Positions 54,617-62,965 of a DNA stretch of 64,000 nt are shown one piece after another. The stretch lies in assembly GCA_965221375.1 (NCBI GenBank), contig OZ244883.1, positions 744,001-808,000 of the forward strand, read 5' to 3'. Each line of letters starts with the position of its first letter. The stretch's first letter is position 1. This DNA comes from Poriferisulfidus sp965221375 (GTDB taxonomy: Bacteria > Pseudomonadota > Gammaproteobacteria > Poriferisulfidales > Poriferisulfidaceae). The notes under the pieces were generated by a model. It saw nothing but the letters and a program-made list of their open reading frames with translations, ran no database searches and was not told the DNA's origin. The translations under genes and the position numbers were made by a program.

Positions 54617-57600
54617 ATGCGTCTTGCCAGCATCCAGGTGTCCGGCTTCAAATCTTTCGTTGAACCGACGCGAGTCGTTTTCCCGGCGGCGCTGACCGGC
54701 ATCGTCGGCCCCAACGGCTGCGGCAAATCCAACATTATCGATGCGGTGCGCTGGGTATTGGGCGAAAGCGCACGCAACATTCGCGGTGAGACACTCAGCG
54801 ACATTATTTTTGACGGCTCGACGGTTCACCAGGCTCTGGATCAGGCGTCCGTAGAAATCACGGTAGAGAACGAAGCCGGCCGGTTGGGCGGTGAATATGC
54901 GGCGTATACGGAAATCAAAATTCGCCGCGAAGTGCGGCGCCATGCGGAACATCAGTCGCGCTATTACATCAACGGCACACTGGTGCGTCGGAAAGACGTT
55001 TCCGATCTGTTTCAGGGCACGGGCTTGGGGCGAGGCAATTACGCCATCATTGCCCAGGGCACGGTACAGAATTTGATTAAGGCGCGCCCCGAGGAGATGC
55101 GCAAGTATCTCGAAGAGGCGGCGGGCATTTCCTTGTATCGGGAGCGGCGGCGGGAAACGGAAAACCGCATTCGGCATGCTCAAGAGAACCTGGATCGTTC
55201 ACAGGATATTTTGCTGGAGCATGAACGGCGGCTGCGGCATCTGGAAAAACAGCGCAAGCAGGCGGAGCGGTATGTCAAGTTGAAGGAAGACCACCGGATC
55301 CATGAAAACGAATGGATCAGTCTGCAACTTCAGGAACGACGGCTCATTCTTCAGCAATGCGAAGTGGCGCATGCGGCACAAAACGAAGATCATGCGAAAA
55401 AGGCCGATCAATTGAAAGAATTGGAGGAAGGGATCGCGCAAAAGCGTGAGCAATATCGGGAGGGCCAACTGGCGGTCGAAGAAGCGCAAACCCGGGTGTA
55501 CCAGTTGCAGGCGGAAGCGGGCAGTGTGCAGCGCGATATCGATGTCCGGCACCAGCGGCGTGAGCAGGCGCAACAGGAGCAGCAGCGCCTGAGCGGAGAA
55601 TTTGGCGAGCATCAGCAGCACATCCAACAGACGCAGAGCGACCTGAAGACACAACAGGAGCAGTTCGAGCGCAACAATGTCGCCTTGGCGGAAATGCGCA
55701 CGGCACTGGAAGCTGCTGAGAAAGAAGCGGATGAGCAGGAGGCGGGATACCAGGAACTGCAGCGACAGATTGAGGAGTTGCGCGACCAGTTAATGGAAGC
55801 GCGCGAGGCGCGGTCAATCGAACAGGCGCGTTTGCGTCAATACGACGATGAGCTGGAGCACTTGGGAGATCCGGGGGAAGCGTCGTCGGAGGATACGGAT
55901 GTTCGTGCGACGCTGACCGAAAAGCTGGAGGAAGCACGCGAAAAACTGGAACAGGGCAAGCAAGAAATTCAGAACAATCGCCAGCGTATGCAGGAGATGC
56001 GCGACACATCAGAACGTTTGAGTCAAGAGCAAACGAAAGTGCGGGAGCAAAAACTGCAGGCGCAGGGGCGCTTGGCTTCACTGGAGGTTCTGCAGCAATC
56101 CGGCTTGGCGAGTGATGCGCAGGCGCAAACACAGGCGATGCAGGAGTTGAAATTGGATGGGCAACGACTTGCGGATCACATGGAGGTGGAAGCCGGTTGG
56201 GAGTTTGCGGTCGAAGTGGTACTGGCGGAGCGTCTCGGCGCTTTCGGGGTGGGGCAACTTCCCAAGACCGTGTCCGAAATGAAAATTTCCGGAACGACTC
56301 CATTGATGTTGCTGGAGCGCGAAACTGAAGCTGTTGCGGCAGAACCCCAATCACTGGCACGGCGGGTGACGAGCGAGTGGCCGTTGGCCTCCCAACTCAA
56401 TCAGGTGTTGACTGCCGAGACGGTGGAGGAAGCTTGCGCCCTCCGTACGACGTTGCAGCCGCACCAAAGTGTGATTACGCAAAACGGCATTTGGATGGGT
56501 CGTGACTGGATGCGATTCCCGGCGACGGAGAGTCCGGCTGTGGGAGTGCTCGAGCGACAGCGCGAAATGGAAGTGCTGGCGGAAGAAATTGCGAAGATGG
56601 ATACGACCCTCGGCGAGAATGAGGCGCAGCGGCAAGAAGCGGAGCAGCAACTGCAGGAATGCGAGGCACGGCAAACGGAACTGCAGCAGGAGCATGATCA
56701 GATATTCGAACGCTTCGCACATCTGCAGGCGCGTCTGCATCGGGTCGAAAGCCAGGTTTCGCGTCTGGAAGATCTGCAGCAGCAAGGGCAGGAAAGTCGA
56801 GAGGCGTTGCAGCGTCATGAGCAGCAGTGCGGGGAATTGGAAGCGCAAGTGACGGCGTTGGAGACGCAACGTGCAACCGCCGACCAACAACGGCAGCAAA
56901 AACAACAAGCGTTACGTGAGCGGTCCGAACAGTGCAGCCGTCTGCAATTGGAAGTGGCAACCGCACAAGCGCAGATTGGAAACCTCCAACAGCGGCTTCA
57001 GCGTGAGGAGGAGACGCTGCGACGGAATCAAGAGCGGATGACCGAGCTGGCGGCTTTGGATACCGAAGACCCGGATGAAGACCTGCAGGAAACACTTAAG
57101 CAGGCGCAACAGGGAATGGAAAAGGCACAAGCCCAATTGCGCGAAGCACGAGATCAAGAGGAGATCCTGCGCACAAAACTGGAAGAGTTGGACCGGGACC
57201 GTGCGGTCGTAGCACAGGATGCGACGGAATTGCGTGAACAGCTGCATACGAAAGATTTGGAACGTCAGCAGGCGCAAAACGCCTGCACCCAGTTGACGGA
57301 GCGACTGCAGACTCAGCAGGGCGATTGGGAGCAGATTTTGGGAACCTTGCCGGAGGATGCAACAGCAGAAGACTGGGAAGCGAAAGTGTCCAAATTGGCT
57401 ACCCAGTTGGAGCGCATGCCTCCGATCAATGCGGCCGCCATCACCGAACACGAAGAGGTGACCGAGCAACGTGATGTGCTCAAGAAGCGTCACGAGGATA
57501 TCGAACAGGCTTTGAAAAAACTGACGGATGCAATTAATCAGATTGATCGCGAGACCCGTGAGCGATTTCGCCATACCTTCGAAAAGGTCAATGAAAATCT

Positions 57601-58042
57601 GAAGCAAACGTTTCCGAGAATCATTGGAGAAGGCGGTGAGGCGCATTTGGTGATGACCGATCAGAATCCTTTGAATGCGGGAATTGAAGTGCATGCCCGT
57701 CCGCCCGGCAAACGTCGTCGGACCATGCAGGCCTTGTCGGGAGGGGAGCAGGCGATGGCGGCGGCGGCTTTAATGCTGTCGCTGTTTATGCTGAATCCGG
57801 CGCCGTTTTGTATTCTGGATGAGGTTGATGCGCCATTGTCGGATGATAATTTGCGGCGCTTCTGCGAAATTATTGTCGAAATGAGTGGTGCCGTGCAGTT
57901 TATTCTTGTCACGCACAATAAAATTACGATGGAACATGCGGAGCAGTTGATTGGAGTGACAATGAGCGAACCGGGCATCTCACGTCTGGTCAGTGTGGAT
58001 GTGGCGCAAGCCGTGGAAATGGCGGCGCAGGAAGGTTCCTAA
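54617..58042 (+). CDS. smc: Chromosome segregation protein SMC
   Basis: ATPase that compacts and segregates the chromosome, normally with ScpA and ScpB. The 1141-residue protein has Walker A GPNGCGKS (31-38), two long coiled-coil arms either side of a hinge (around 490-620), the ABC signature ALSGGEQAMAAAAL and Walker B PFCILDEVDAPLSD. The presence of SMC argues against a MukBEF-type enterobacterium. scpAB are not in the window. zipA follows after 3 nt. Confidence 0.97.
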   Translation: MRLASIQVSGFKSFVEPTRVVFPAALTGIVGPNGCGKSNIIDAVRWVLGESARNIRGETLSDIIFDGSTVHQALDQASVEITVENEAGRLGGEYAAYTEIKIRREVRRHAEHQSRYYINGTLVRRKDVSDLFQGTGLGRGNYAIIAQGTVQNLIKARPEEMRKYLEEAAGISLYRERRRETENRIRHAQENLDRSQDILLEHERRLRHLEKQRKQAERYVKLKEDHRIHENEWISLQLQERRLILQQCEVAHAAQNEDHAKKADQLKELEEGIAQKREQYREGQLAVEEAQTRVYQLQAEAGSVQRDIDVRHQRREQAQQEQQRLSGEFGEHQQHIQQTQSDLKTQQEQFERNNVALAEMRTALEAAEKEADEQEAGYQELQRQIEELRDQLMEAREARSIEQARLRQYDDELEHLGDPGEASSEDTDVRATLTEKLEEAREKLEQGKQEIQNNRQRMQEMRDTSERLSQEQTKVREQKLQAQGRLASLEVLQQSGLASDAQAQTQAMQELKLDGQRLADHMEVEAGWEFAVEVVLAERLGAFGVGQLPKTVSEMKISGTTPLMLLERETEAVAAEPQSLARRVTSEWPLASQLNQVLTAETVEEACALRTTLQPHQSVITQNGIWMGRDWMRFPATESPAVGVLERQREMEVLAEEIAKMDTTLGENEAQRQEAEQQLQECEARQTELQQEHDQIFERFAHLQARLHRVESQVSRLEDLQQQGQESREALQRHEQQCGELEAQVTALETQRATADQQRQQKQQALRERSEQCSRLQLEVATAQAQIGNLQQRLQREEETLRRNQERMTELAALDTEDPDEDLQETLKQAQQGMEKAQAQLREARDQEEILRTKLEELDRDRAVVAQDATELREQLHTKDLERQQAQNACTQLTERLQTQQGDWEQILGTLPEDATAEDWEAKVSKLATQLERMPPINAAAITEHEEVTEQRDVLKKRHEDIEQALKKLTDAINQIDRETRERFRHTFEKVNENLKQTFPRIIGEGGEAHLVMTDQNPLNAGIEVHARPPGKRRRTMQALSGGEQAMAAAALMLSLFMLNPAPFCILDEVDAPLSDDNLRRFCEIIVEMSGAVQFILVTHNKITMEHAEQLIGVTMSEPGISRLVSVDVAQAVEMAAQEGS

Positions 58043-58045
58043 GCG

Positions 58046-58768
58046 GTGCTGGAACTGTACGGCATTCTGATCTTTGCAGGTTTTTGTGTCTTGCTCCTGG
58101 TGTGGGTGCATTATCAGTTGGCAGTCCCCCCGAAACATCCGGTGCCGATTGGACGCAATAGCGCCACTTTGGATCGCCCCCTGGTGGCACGACGGGACGA
58201 TCAAGTGCTCAAAGATTCGGAACTGGAGGAATTTCGCGGGCAGTTTGAGATTCGCGCCTATCACATCGCGCAGCTCGACCTCCCCGACCATTTCCCTCGC
58301 TTGGGTGGGGTGCATCAACCGGAATTGGCGCTCAATGAAGCACAGCCTCCGTGCGTGTTGGTATTGGCCGCTGAGTTTGTCGATTCTTGTTCGGGTCAGA
58401 CGCTGTATGAGATTTTCCGCGAGTTAGGCATGGAACTTCGCGAGGATGGGCTATACAAGAAATTTTATAACCCGGGGCGTGTCACCCTCTTTTATGCCGC
58501 AAACAGCGACGAGCCGGAAGGTCGTTTCGAATCAGAGGGGCGGCTGTTTGCGCAAATTCGCCGCGTGGTGTTTTTCACTCAGTTCCCGTTGCCGGTGAAT
58601 GAACTGCATGCCTTCAACGACATGCTGAAAATTGCTGAAGAAGTCTGCGATCAGTTGGGGGGTGAGTTGCAGGATGAAAAAGAGGTAGCGCTGACATCGG
58701 AACGCACGGAAGCCATGATTGCAATCGCGGAGAGTTACGCTTCAGTAAGTTTGGCATTGACCTCATAA
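58046..58768 (+). CDS. zipA: Cell division protein ZipA
   Basis: Tethers FtsZ to the membrane at the septum. The GTG-start protein has 240 residues: an N-terminal membrane anchor (LYGILIFAGFCVLLLVWVHYQ), a short linker, and a C-terminal FtsZ-binding domain (about 100-235; CVLVLAAEFVDSCSGQTLYE, YKKFYNPGRVTLFYAANS, LHAFNDMLKIAEEVCDQLGG). The linker is much shorter than the proline/glutamine-rich one of E. coli. smc-zipA-ligA is the conserved order; its stop shares one base with the ligA start. Confidence 0.94.
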   Translation: MLELYGILIFAGFCVLLLVWVHYQLAVPPKHPVPIGRNSATLDRPLVARRDDQVLKDSELEEFRGQFEIRAYHIAQLDLPDHFPRLGGVHQPELALNEAQPPCVLVLAAEFVDSCSGQTLYEIFRELGMELREDGLYKKFYNPGRVTLFYAANSDEPEGRFESEGRLFAQIRRVVFFTQFPLPVNELHAFNDMLKIAEEVCDQLGGELQDEKEVALTSERTEAMIAIAESYASVSLALTS

Positions 58769-61365
58769 TGGTCGAGATTCCAAAAGCTATCGTCCGTCGG
58801 GTTCAAAGGTTGCGCGAAGAATTGCGTCGACATGAACGGCTGTATTACGTCCAGGATGCTCCGGAGATCGAAGACGCGCAGTACGACGCACTGTTCCGTG
58901 AACTGCAGGACCTGGAGAAAAAATATTCGGATCTAGTCACAGCTGATTCACCCACGCAACGAGTGGGTGCGCCTGTGGAAGGGGGTTTTGAGCCGGTTTC
59001 GCACGAGCAGGCCATGCTGTCGCTGGCCAACATCATGCCGCCGGACGAAGACTCTGAAGAATTCTCTCAGCCCCACCCGGATTTGCATACCTTCGAACGG
59101 CGTCTGCGCAATCAAGTGGGAGAGCAGGATTTGCCGAGTATAGATTTTTTGGTGGAGCCAAAATTCGATGGGTTGGCAATCAACCTGCGTTATGAGAACG
59201 GCGCTTTGGTGCGCGCTGCAACTCGGGGTGATGGTGGTGTGGGTGAGGATGTCACGGCCAATGTCCGCACGATTCGCGCGGTGCCGCTGCGTATGCTGGG
59301 GGATTCCCATCCGCGCTTATTGGAAGTGCGGGGTGAAGTTTTTCTTCCGCATGAAGGATTCCGACGTTTGAACGCACAGGCGGAAAGTGCCGGAGAGGGC
59401 AATCGTCGGGTCTTTGCAAACCCGCGTAATGCGGCGGCCGGCAGCTTGCGGCAAAAAGATCCGAAAATCACGGCGGAACGTCCCTTGGATATGTACTGCT
59501 ATGCAATCGGCGCCATGGAAGAGGGGCCTGTGTTCCATCTTCAGAGCGAGGTTTATGCGCAATTGCGCCAATGGGGTTTCAAGGTGTGTGACCGGGCCCA
59601 GGTGGTCACCGGCTTGGACCAATGTTTTGCTTACTATTTAAAAAATTACCATGACCGGGAGCACCTGCCGTACGAGATTGATGGGGTGGTTTATAAAGTC
59701 GACGACTTGAAGCTGCAGCAGCGTTTGGGCCAGGATGCGCGGGCACCGCATTGGGCGGTCGCGCATAAGTTTCCTGCCCAAAAAGTTCAATCCGAGTTGC
59801 TGGATGTTGGGTTTCGAGTGGGGCGTACGGGTGCGGTGACACCAGTTGCACATTTGGCACCGGTCTTTGTGGGCGGCGTGACGGTACGTCGGGCTACTCT
59901 GCACAATCTGAAATTTATCGAAGAGCGTGACCTGCAAATCGGGGACGTGGTGGAAGTGCGTCGGGCCGGAGACGTGATTCCGGAGATTGTGCGCGTGCTG
60001 ACCAAAGCCTCACCTGAGCGTGCGCGACCTATCCAGCCGCCGGAACTTTGCCCTGTATGCGAATCCGAGACCATTCGTAATGAGGACATGTTGTATTGCA
60101 CGGGAGGATTGGCGTGTCCTGCTCAAATGCGTTCCACGCTCGTGCATTTTGCGTCCCGCGAGGCAATGGATATCGAAGATATGGGCGAAGAAAACATTGC
60201 CTGGTTGGCCAAAGAAGGTTTGCTGAAACGGGTGAATGATTTTTACCGGCTGACCGCCTCGGATATGCAGGCGTCTTTCGCACGCAAGGCGCGTCGGGAA
60301 CGACGCGGCAAATGGGTGCAGAAATTCCGCTTGTGGAACCGCGTCGCCCAACACCTGCAAAGTGGCGAGAAGGTAACGATGCGTGAATTGGTTCAAGCCC
60401 TGCCGATTACGCACGTCAACAACCCAAAAGAAATTGAGCCCCTGGCGCGTGCGTATGCGACTCCGGAAGCTTTGATGGCGGCCACTCGGGAAGAATTATC
60501 CGAATTGGGTTTGTCGGAGAATGCAGCAAAAGCAACACTGGATTTTTTTGCCGATTATCCGACTCTCGATGCTTTGCCCCAAGCGTTTGTCGCAGAACTC
60601 ATCGCCATGGCTCCGATTGCCAATGCCGGGAAGAAAATGGCGCAAAGATTGGCCCGCGCGTTTCCGCATCTCAAGGCGCTGCGGGGCGCGACTTTGGAAG
60701 ATCTGCAGGCAGTGTCGAGTGTTTCCGACAAGGCGGCGCATGCAGTGGCGGATTTTTTTGCTGAGCATCCGACGCAGTTGTCGCAATGGAGGGCGTTGCG
60801 TGCAAAAATTGATCAGTTGCCGCTGCAGGTCGATAAATTACCGAAAAAAATCATTCGCAACATTGATGCCAGTCGCGACCAAGATTTGGAGCGCGTGATT
60901 TATGCGCTGGGAATACGCGAAGTTGGGCGCATCACTGCGCGGGTGTTGGCACACACATTCGGGACCTTGGAGAATTTGATGGCTGCGGATGAAGCCCGAT
61001 TGCTGGAGGTTCCCGATATCGGCCCGGTGTCGGCCGCCAATGTTGTGGAGTTTTTCGCACAACCCGCGAATCAGGGCGTGATTGAAAGTCTGCAGAAGGA
61101 ACTGCACCTGAAGGCGCCGACCGCCGATGCAACAAAATTGGCCGGTCAAACGTACGTGCTGACGGGCACCTTTGAAAACATCAAGAGGGCGGAGGCACAA
61201 CGGGCACTGGAGCGATTGGGAGCGAAGGTTTCCTCATCCATAGGTCCGAACACGACGGCCCTCATTGCGGGCGCCAATCCCGGGCCAAAGAAAATTGACA
61301 AAGCCGAACAGGCTAACATCAAACAGTTGGATGAAGCGGGCCTGCAGGAGTTGATTCGATCATGA
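58768..61365 (+). CDS. ligA: NAD-dependent DNA ligase LigA, enlarged HhH region
   Basis: Seals nicks using NAD. The 865-residue protein is about 195 residues longer than typical LigA (about 670). Domain Ia and the nucleotidyltransferase are standard, with the adenylated Lys132 in EPKFDGLA; then come the OB fold, the four-Cys zinc finger (Cys428, 431, 444, 450), the helix-hairpin-helix region and a BRCT domain (about 788-865). The extra length lies in the HhH region: segments 544-599, 613-669 and 713-768 look like three diverged copies of the same unit, each ending in FFA plus a loop. Only the last has the canonical ALGIREVG start. It overlaps lpxA-like by 4 nt. Confidence 0.95.
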   Translation: MVEIPKAIVRRVQRLREELRRHERLYYVQDAPEIEDAQYDALFRELQDLEKKYSDLVTADSPTQRVGAPVEGGFEPVSHEQAMLSLANIMPPDEDSEEFSQPHPDLHTFERRLRNQVGEQDLPSIDFLVEPKFDGLAINLRYENGALVRAATRGDGGVGEDVTANVRTIRAVPLRMLGDSHPRLLEVRGEVFLPHEGFRRLNAQAESAGEGNRRVFANPRNAAAGSLRQKDPKITAERPLDMYCYAIGAMEEGPVFHLQSEVYAQLRQWGFKVCDRAQVVTGLDQCFAYYLKNYHDREHLPYEIDGVVYKVDDLKLQQRLGQDARAPHWAVAHKFPAQKVQSELLDVGFRVGRTGAVTPVAHLAPVFVGGVTVRRATLHNLKFIEERDLQIGDVVEVRRAGDVIPEIVRVLTKASPERARPIQPPELCPVCESETIRNEDMLYCTGGLACPAQMRSTLVHFASREAMDIEDMGEENIAWLAKEGLLKRVNDFYRLTASDMQASFARKARRERRGKWVQKFRLWNRVAQHLQSGEKVTMRELVQALPITHVNNPKEIEPLARAYATPEALMAATREELSELGLSENAAKATLDFFADYPTLDALPQAFVAELIAMAPIANAGKKMAQRLARAFPHLKALRGATLEDLQAVSSVSDKAAHAVADFFAEHPTQLSQWRALRAKIDQLPLQVDKLPKKIIRNIDASRDQDLERVIYALGIREVGRITARVLAHTFGTLENLMAADEARLLEVPDIGPVSAANVVEFFAQPANQGVIESLQKELHLKAPTADATKLAGQTYVLTGTFENIKRAEAQRALERLGAKVSSSIGPNTTALIAGANPGPKKIDKAEQANIKQLDEAGLQELIRS

Positions 61366-62159
61366 GTGAAGTGCATGCAACCGCTCTGGTGCATCCGAAA
61401 GCCGAATTGGGTGAGCGGGTGTCAATTGGTCCTTATGCGGTGGTGCATGAAGGGGTGCGTGTCGGGGACGGTTGTGAAATTGGGGCGTTCAGTGTGCTGC
61501 ATTCCGGCGTGTCTTTGGGCCGTGACAATCAGTTGTCGGAGCATGTGGTTTTGGGTGGGCCTCCCCAGGATGTGAATTTTGATCCGGCCATCCCCAGTGG
61601 CGTCGAGATCGGGGATGCCAATCGTTTTCGCGAATTCTGTACGGTGCATCGTTCCGCCCAGGAGAAGCAAGCGACACGAATTGCTTCCGGTTGCATGTTC
61701 ATGTTTGGCTCGCATGTCGCGCACGACTGCGAAATCGAAGCACAAGTGGTACTGGCCGGCCATTCCGCCTTGGCAGGGCATGTGCGGGTCGGGGAGAGGG
61801 CTTTCATCAGCGGACATGTGATGGTGCAGCAGCATGTACGGATTGGGAGAATCAGCATGATCGCGGGACTGGTGCCGGTGAACCGGGACGTACTGCCGTT
61901 TGCCTTGCTGGGGCGCGATCCGGTTGCGCACTACAGTTTGAATCGGGTGGGTTTGAAGCGTGCGGGCATTGAGGGTGAGCGCTATCGTGAACTGGAAGGA
62001 GCGTGGCGCGCCTTGCGTGAGGGTGTGTCGGCGGCAGAGTTGCCAGGAGACAGTGAAGAAGTGCGGCATTTGAAAGAATGGTTGCAGGAACCCGATGCAG
62101 AAACATGGCGCGGTCATTGCGGTTTTCTACGTCCAAAGCAGCGGCGTGGGTCGGTATAA
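61362..62159 (+). CDS. LpxA-like UDP-GlcNAc acyltransferase
   Basis: A left-handed beta-helix acyltransferase of 265 residues, related to LpxA (first step of lipid A synthesis). It has LpxA-like hexapeptide repeats, GDANRFREFCTVHR, the catalytic His pair in GSHVAHDC, LAGHSALAGHV and a C-terminal NRVGLKRAGIEG helical domain. The position of the third active-site His (AVHQF in LpxA) reads MVQQH, so Gln replaces it. It is also detached from the usual lpxD-fabZ-lpxA-lpxB cluster, so it may be a paralogue with another substrate or chain length. It overlaps ligA by 4 nt and precedes yaaA by 27 nt. Confidence 0.85.
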   Translation: MSEVHATALVHPKAELGERVSIGPYAVVHEGVRVGDGCEIGAFSVLHSGVSLGRDNQLSEHVVLGGPPQDVNFDPAIPSGVEIGDANRFREFCTVHRSAQEKQATRIASGCMFMFGSHVAHDCEIEAQVVLAGHSALAGHVRVGERAFISGHVMVQQHVRIGRISMIAGLVPVNRDVLPFALLGRDPVAHYSLNRVGLKRAGIEGERYRELEGAWRALREGVSAAELPGDSEEVRHLKEWLQEPDAETWRGHCGFLRPKQRRGSV

Positions 62160-62186
62160 TCAGCGCCACAATTTCAGAACGTTCTA

Positions 62187-62951
62187 ATGCTTGTCGTACT
62201 GTCGCCTTCCAAAACCTTGAACCCGGATGCTCCGGCGGATGAGGCGCTATGTACGCAACCCGATTACCTCAAGGATTCTCGAGAATTGATTCGTCGGCTC
62301 CGTGTGTTATCGCCGGACGATATTGCTGAGTTGATGCGGGTCAGCATGAAGATTGCGAATCTGAATTTTGATCGTTACCAGCAATGGCAGACTCCGTTTA
62401 CGACCGAAAACGCCAAGCCGTCCGTACTGGCATTCAAGGGGGATGTTTATACGGGATTGGGGGCGGATAATTTCACTCGAACGGACTTGAATTTCGCACA
62501 AAAACATCTGCGCATTCTGTCAGGTTTATATGGCCTGCTTCGTCCGCTTGATTTGATTCAACCCTATCGGTTGGAGATGGGCACTCGGCTGGATACGGTG
62601 CGTGGCGTCAACCTGTATCAGTTTTGGGGCAGCCGTATCAGTCGCGGGCTGCGCGAGACGCTGGCTTCGCAGAAACGCCCGGTACTGGTTAATCTGGCCT
62701 CGCAGGAGTATTTCAAAGCAGTACGACCTGGTGAGTTGGGCGCACCGGTTATCACACCGGTTTTCAAAGAGCGCAAAGCAAACCAGTACAAAGTGATTGG
62801 CCTGCTCGCCAAGCGGGCGCGGGGCATGATGGCACGGCACATCATCTGTAATCGCCTGACGAAAGTCGACGACATTCTTAATTTCTCTGAAGCCGGTTAT
62901 CGGCACAGGCCGGAGCTATCGACTCCGACGGAGTGGGTGTTCGCCCGCTAA
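62187..62951 (+). CDS. yaaA: Peroxide stress protein YaaA (DUF328)
   Basis: A 254-residue YaaA/UPF0246 protein; in E. coli it lowers free iron under peroxide stress and has a DNA-binding fold. Family blocks are MLVVLSPSKTLN, FKGDVYTGLGADNF, RILSGLYGLLRPLDLIQPYRLEMGT, VNLASQEYFKAV and VITPVFKERK. No OxyR site is visible in the 27-bp gap upstream; it may be cotranscribed with the lpxA-like gene and with the partial mpl downstream (14-nt gap). Confidence 0.95.
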   Translation: MLVVLSPSKTLNPDAPADEALCTQPDYLKDSRELIRRLRVLSPDDIAELMRVSMKIANLNFDRYQQWQTPFTTENAKPSVLAFKGDVYTGLGADNFTRTDLNFAQKHLRILSGLYGLLRPLDLIQPYRLEMGTRLDTVRGVNLYQFWGSRISRGLRETLASQKRPVLVNLASQEYFKAVRPGELGAPVITPVFKERKANQYKVIGLLAKRARGMMARHIICNRLTKVDDILNFSEAGYRHRPELSTPTEWVFAR

Positions 62952-62965
62952 GTCTTCCAGCATTC

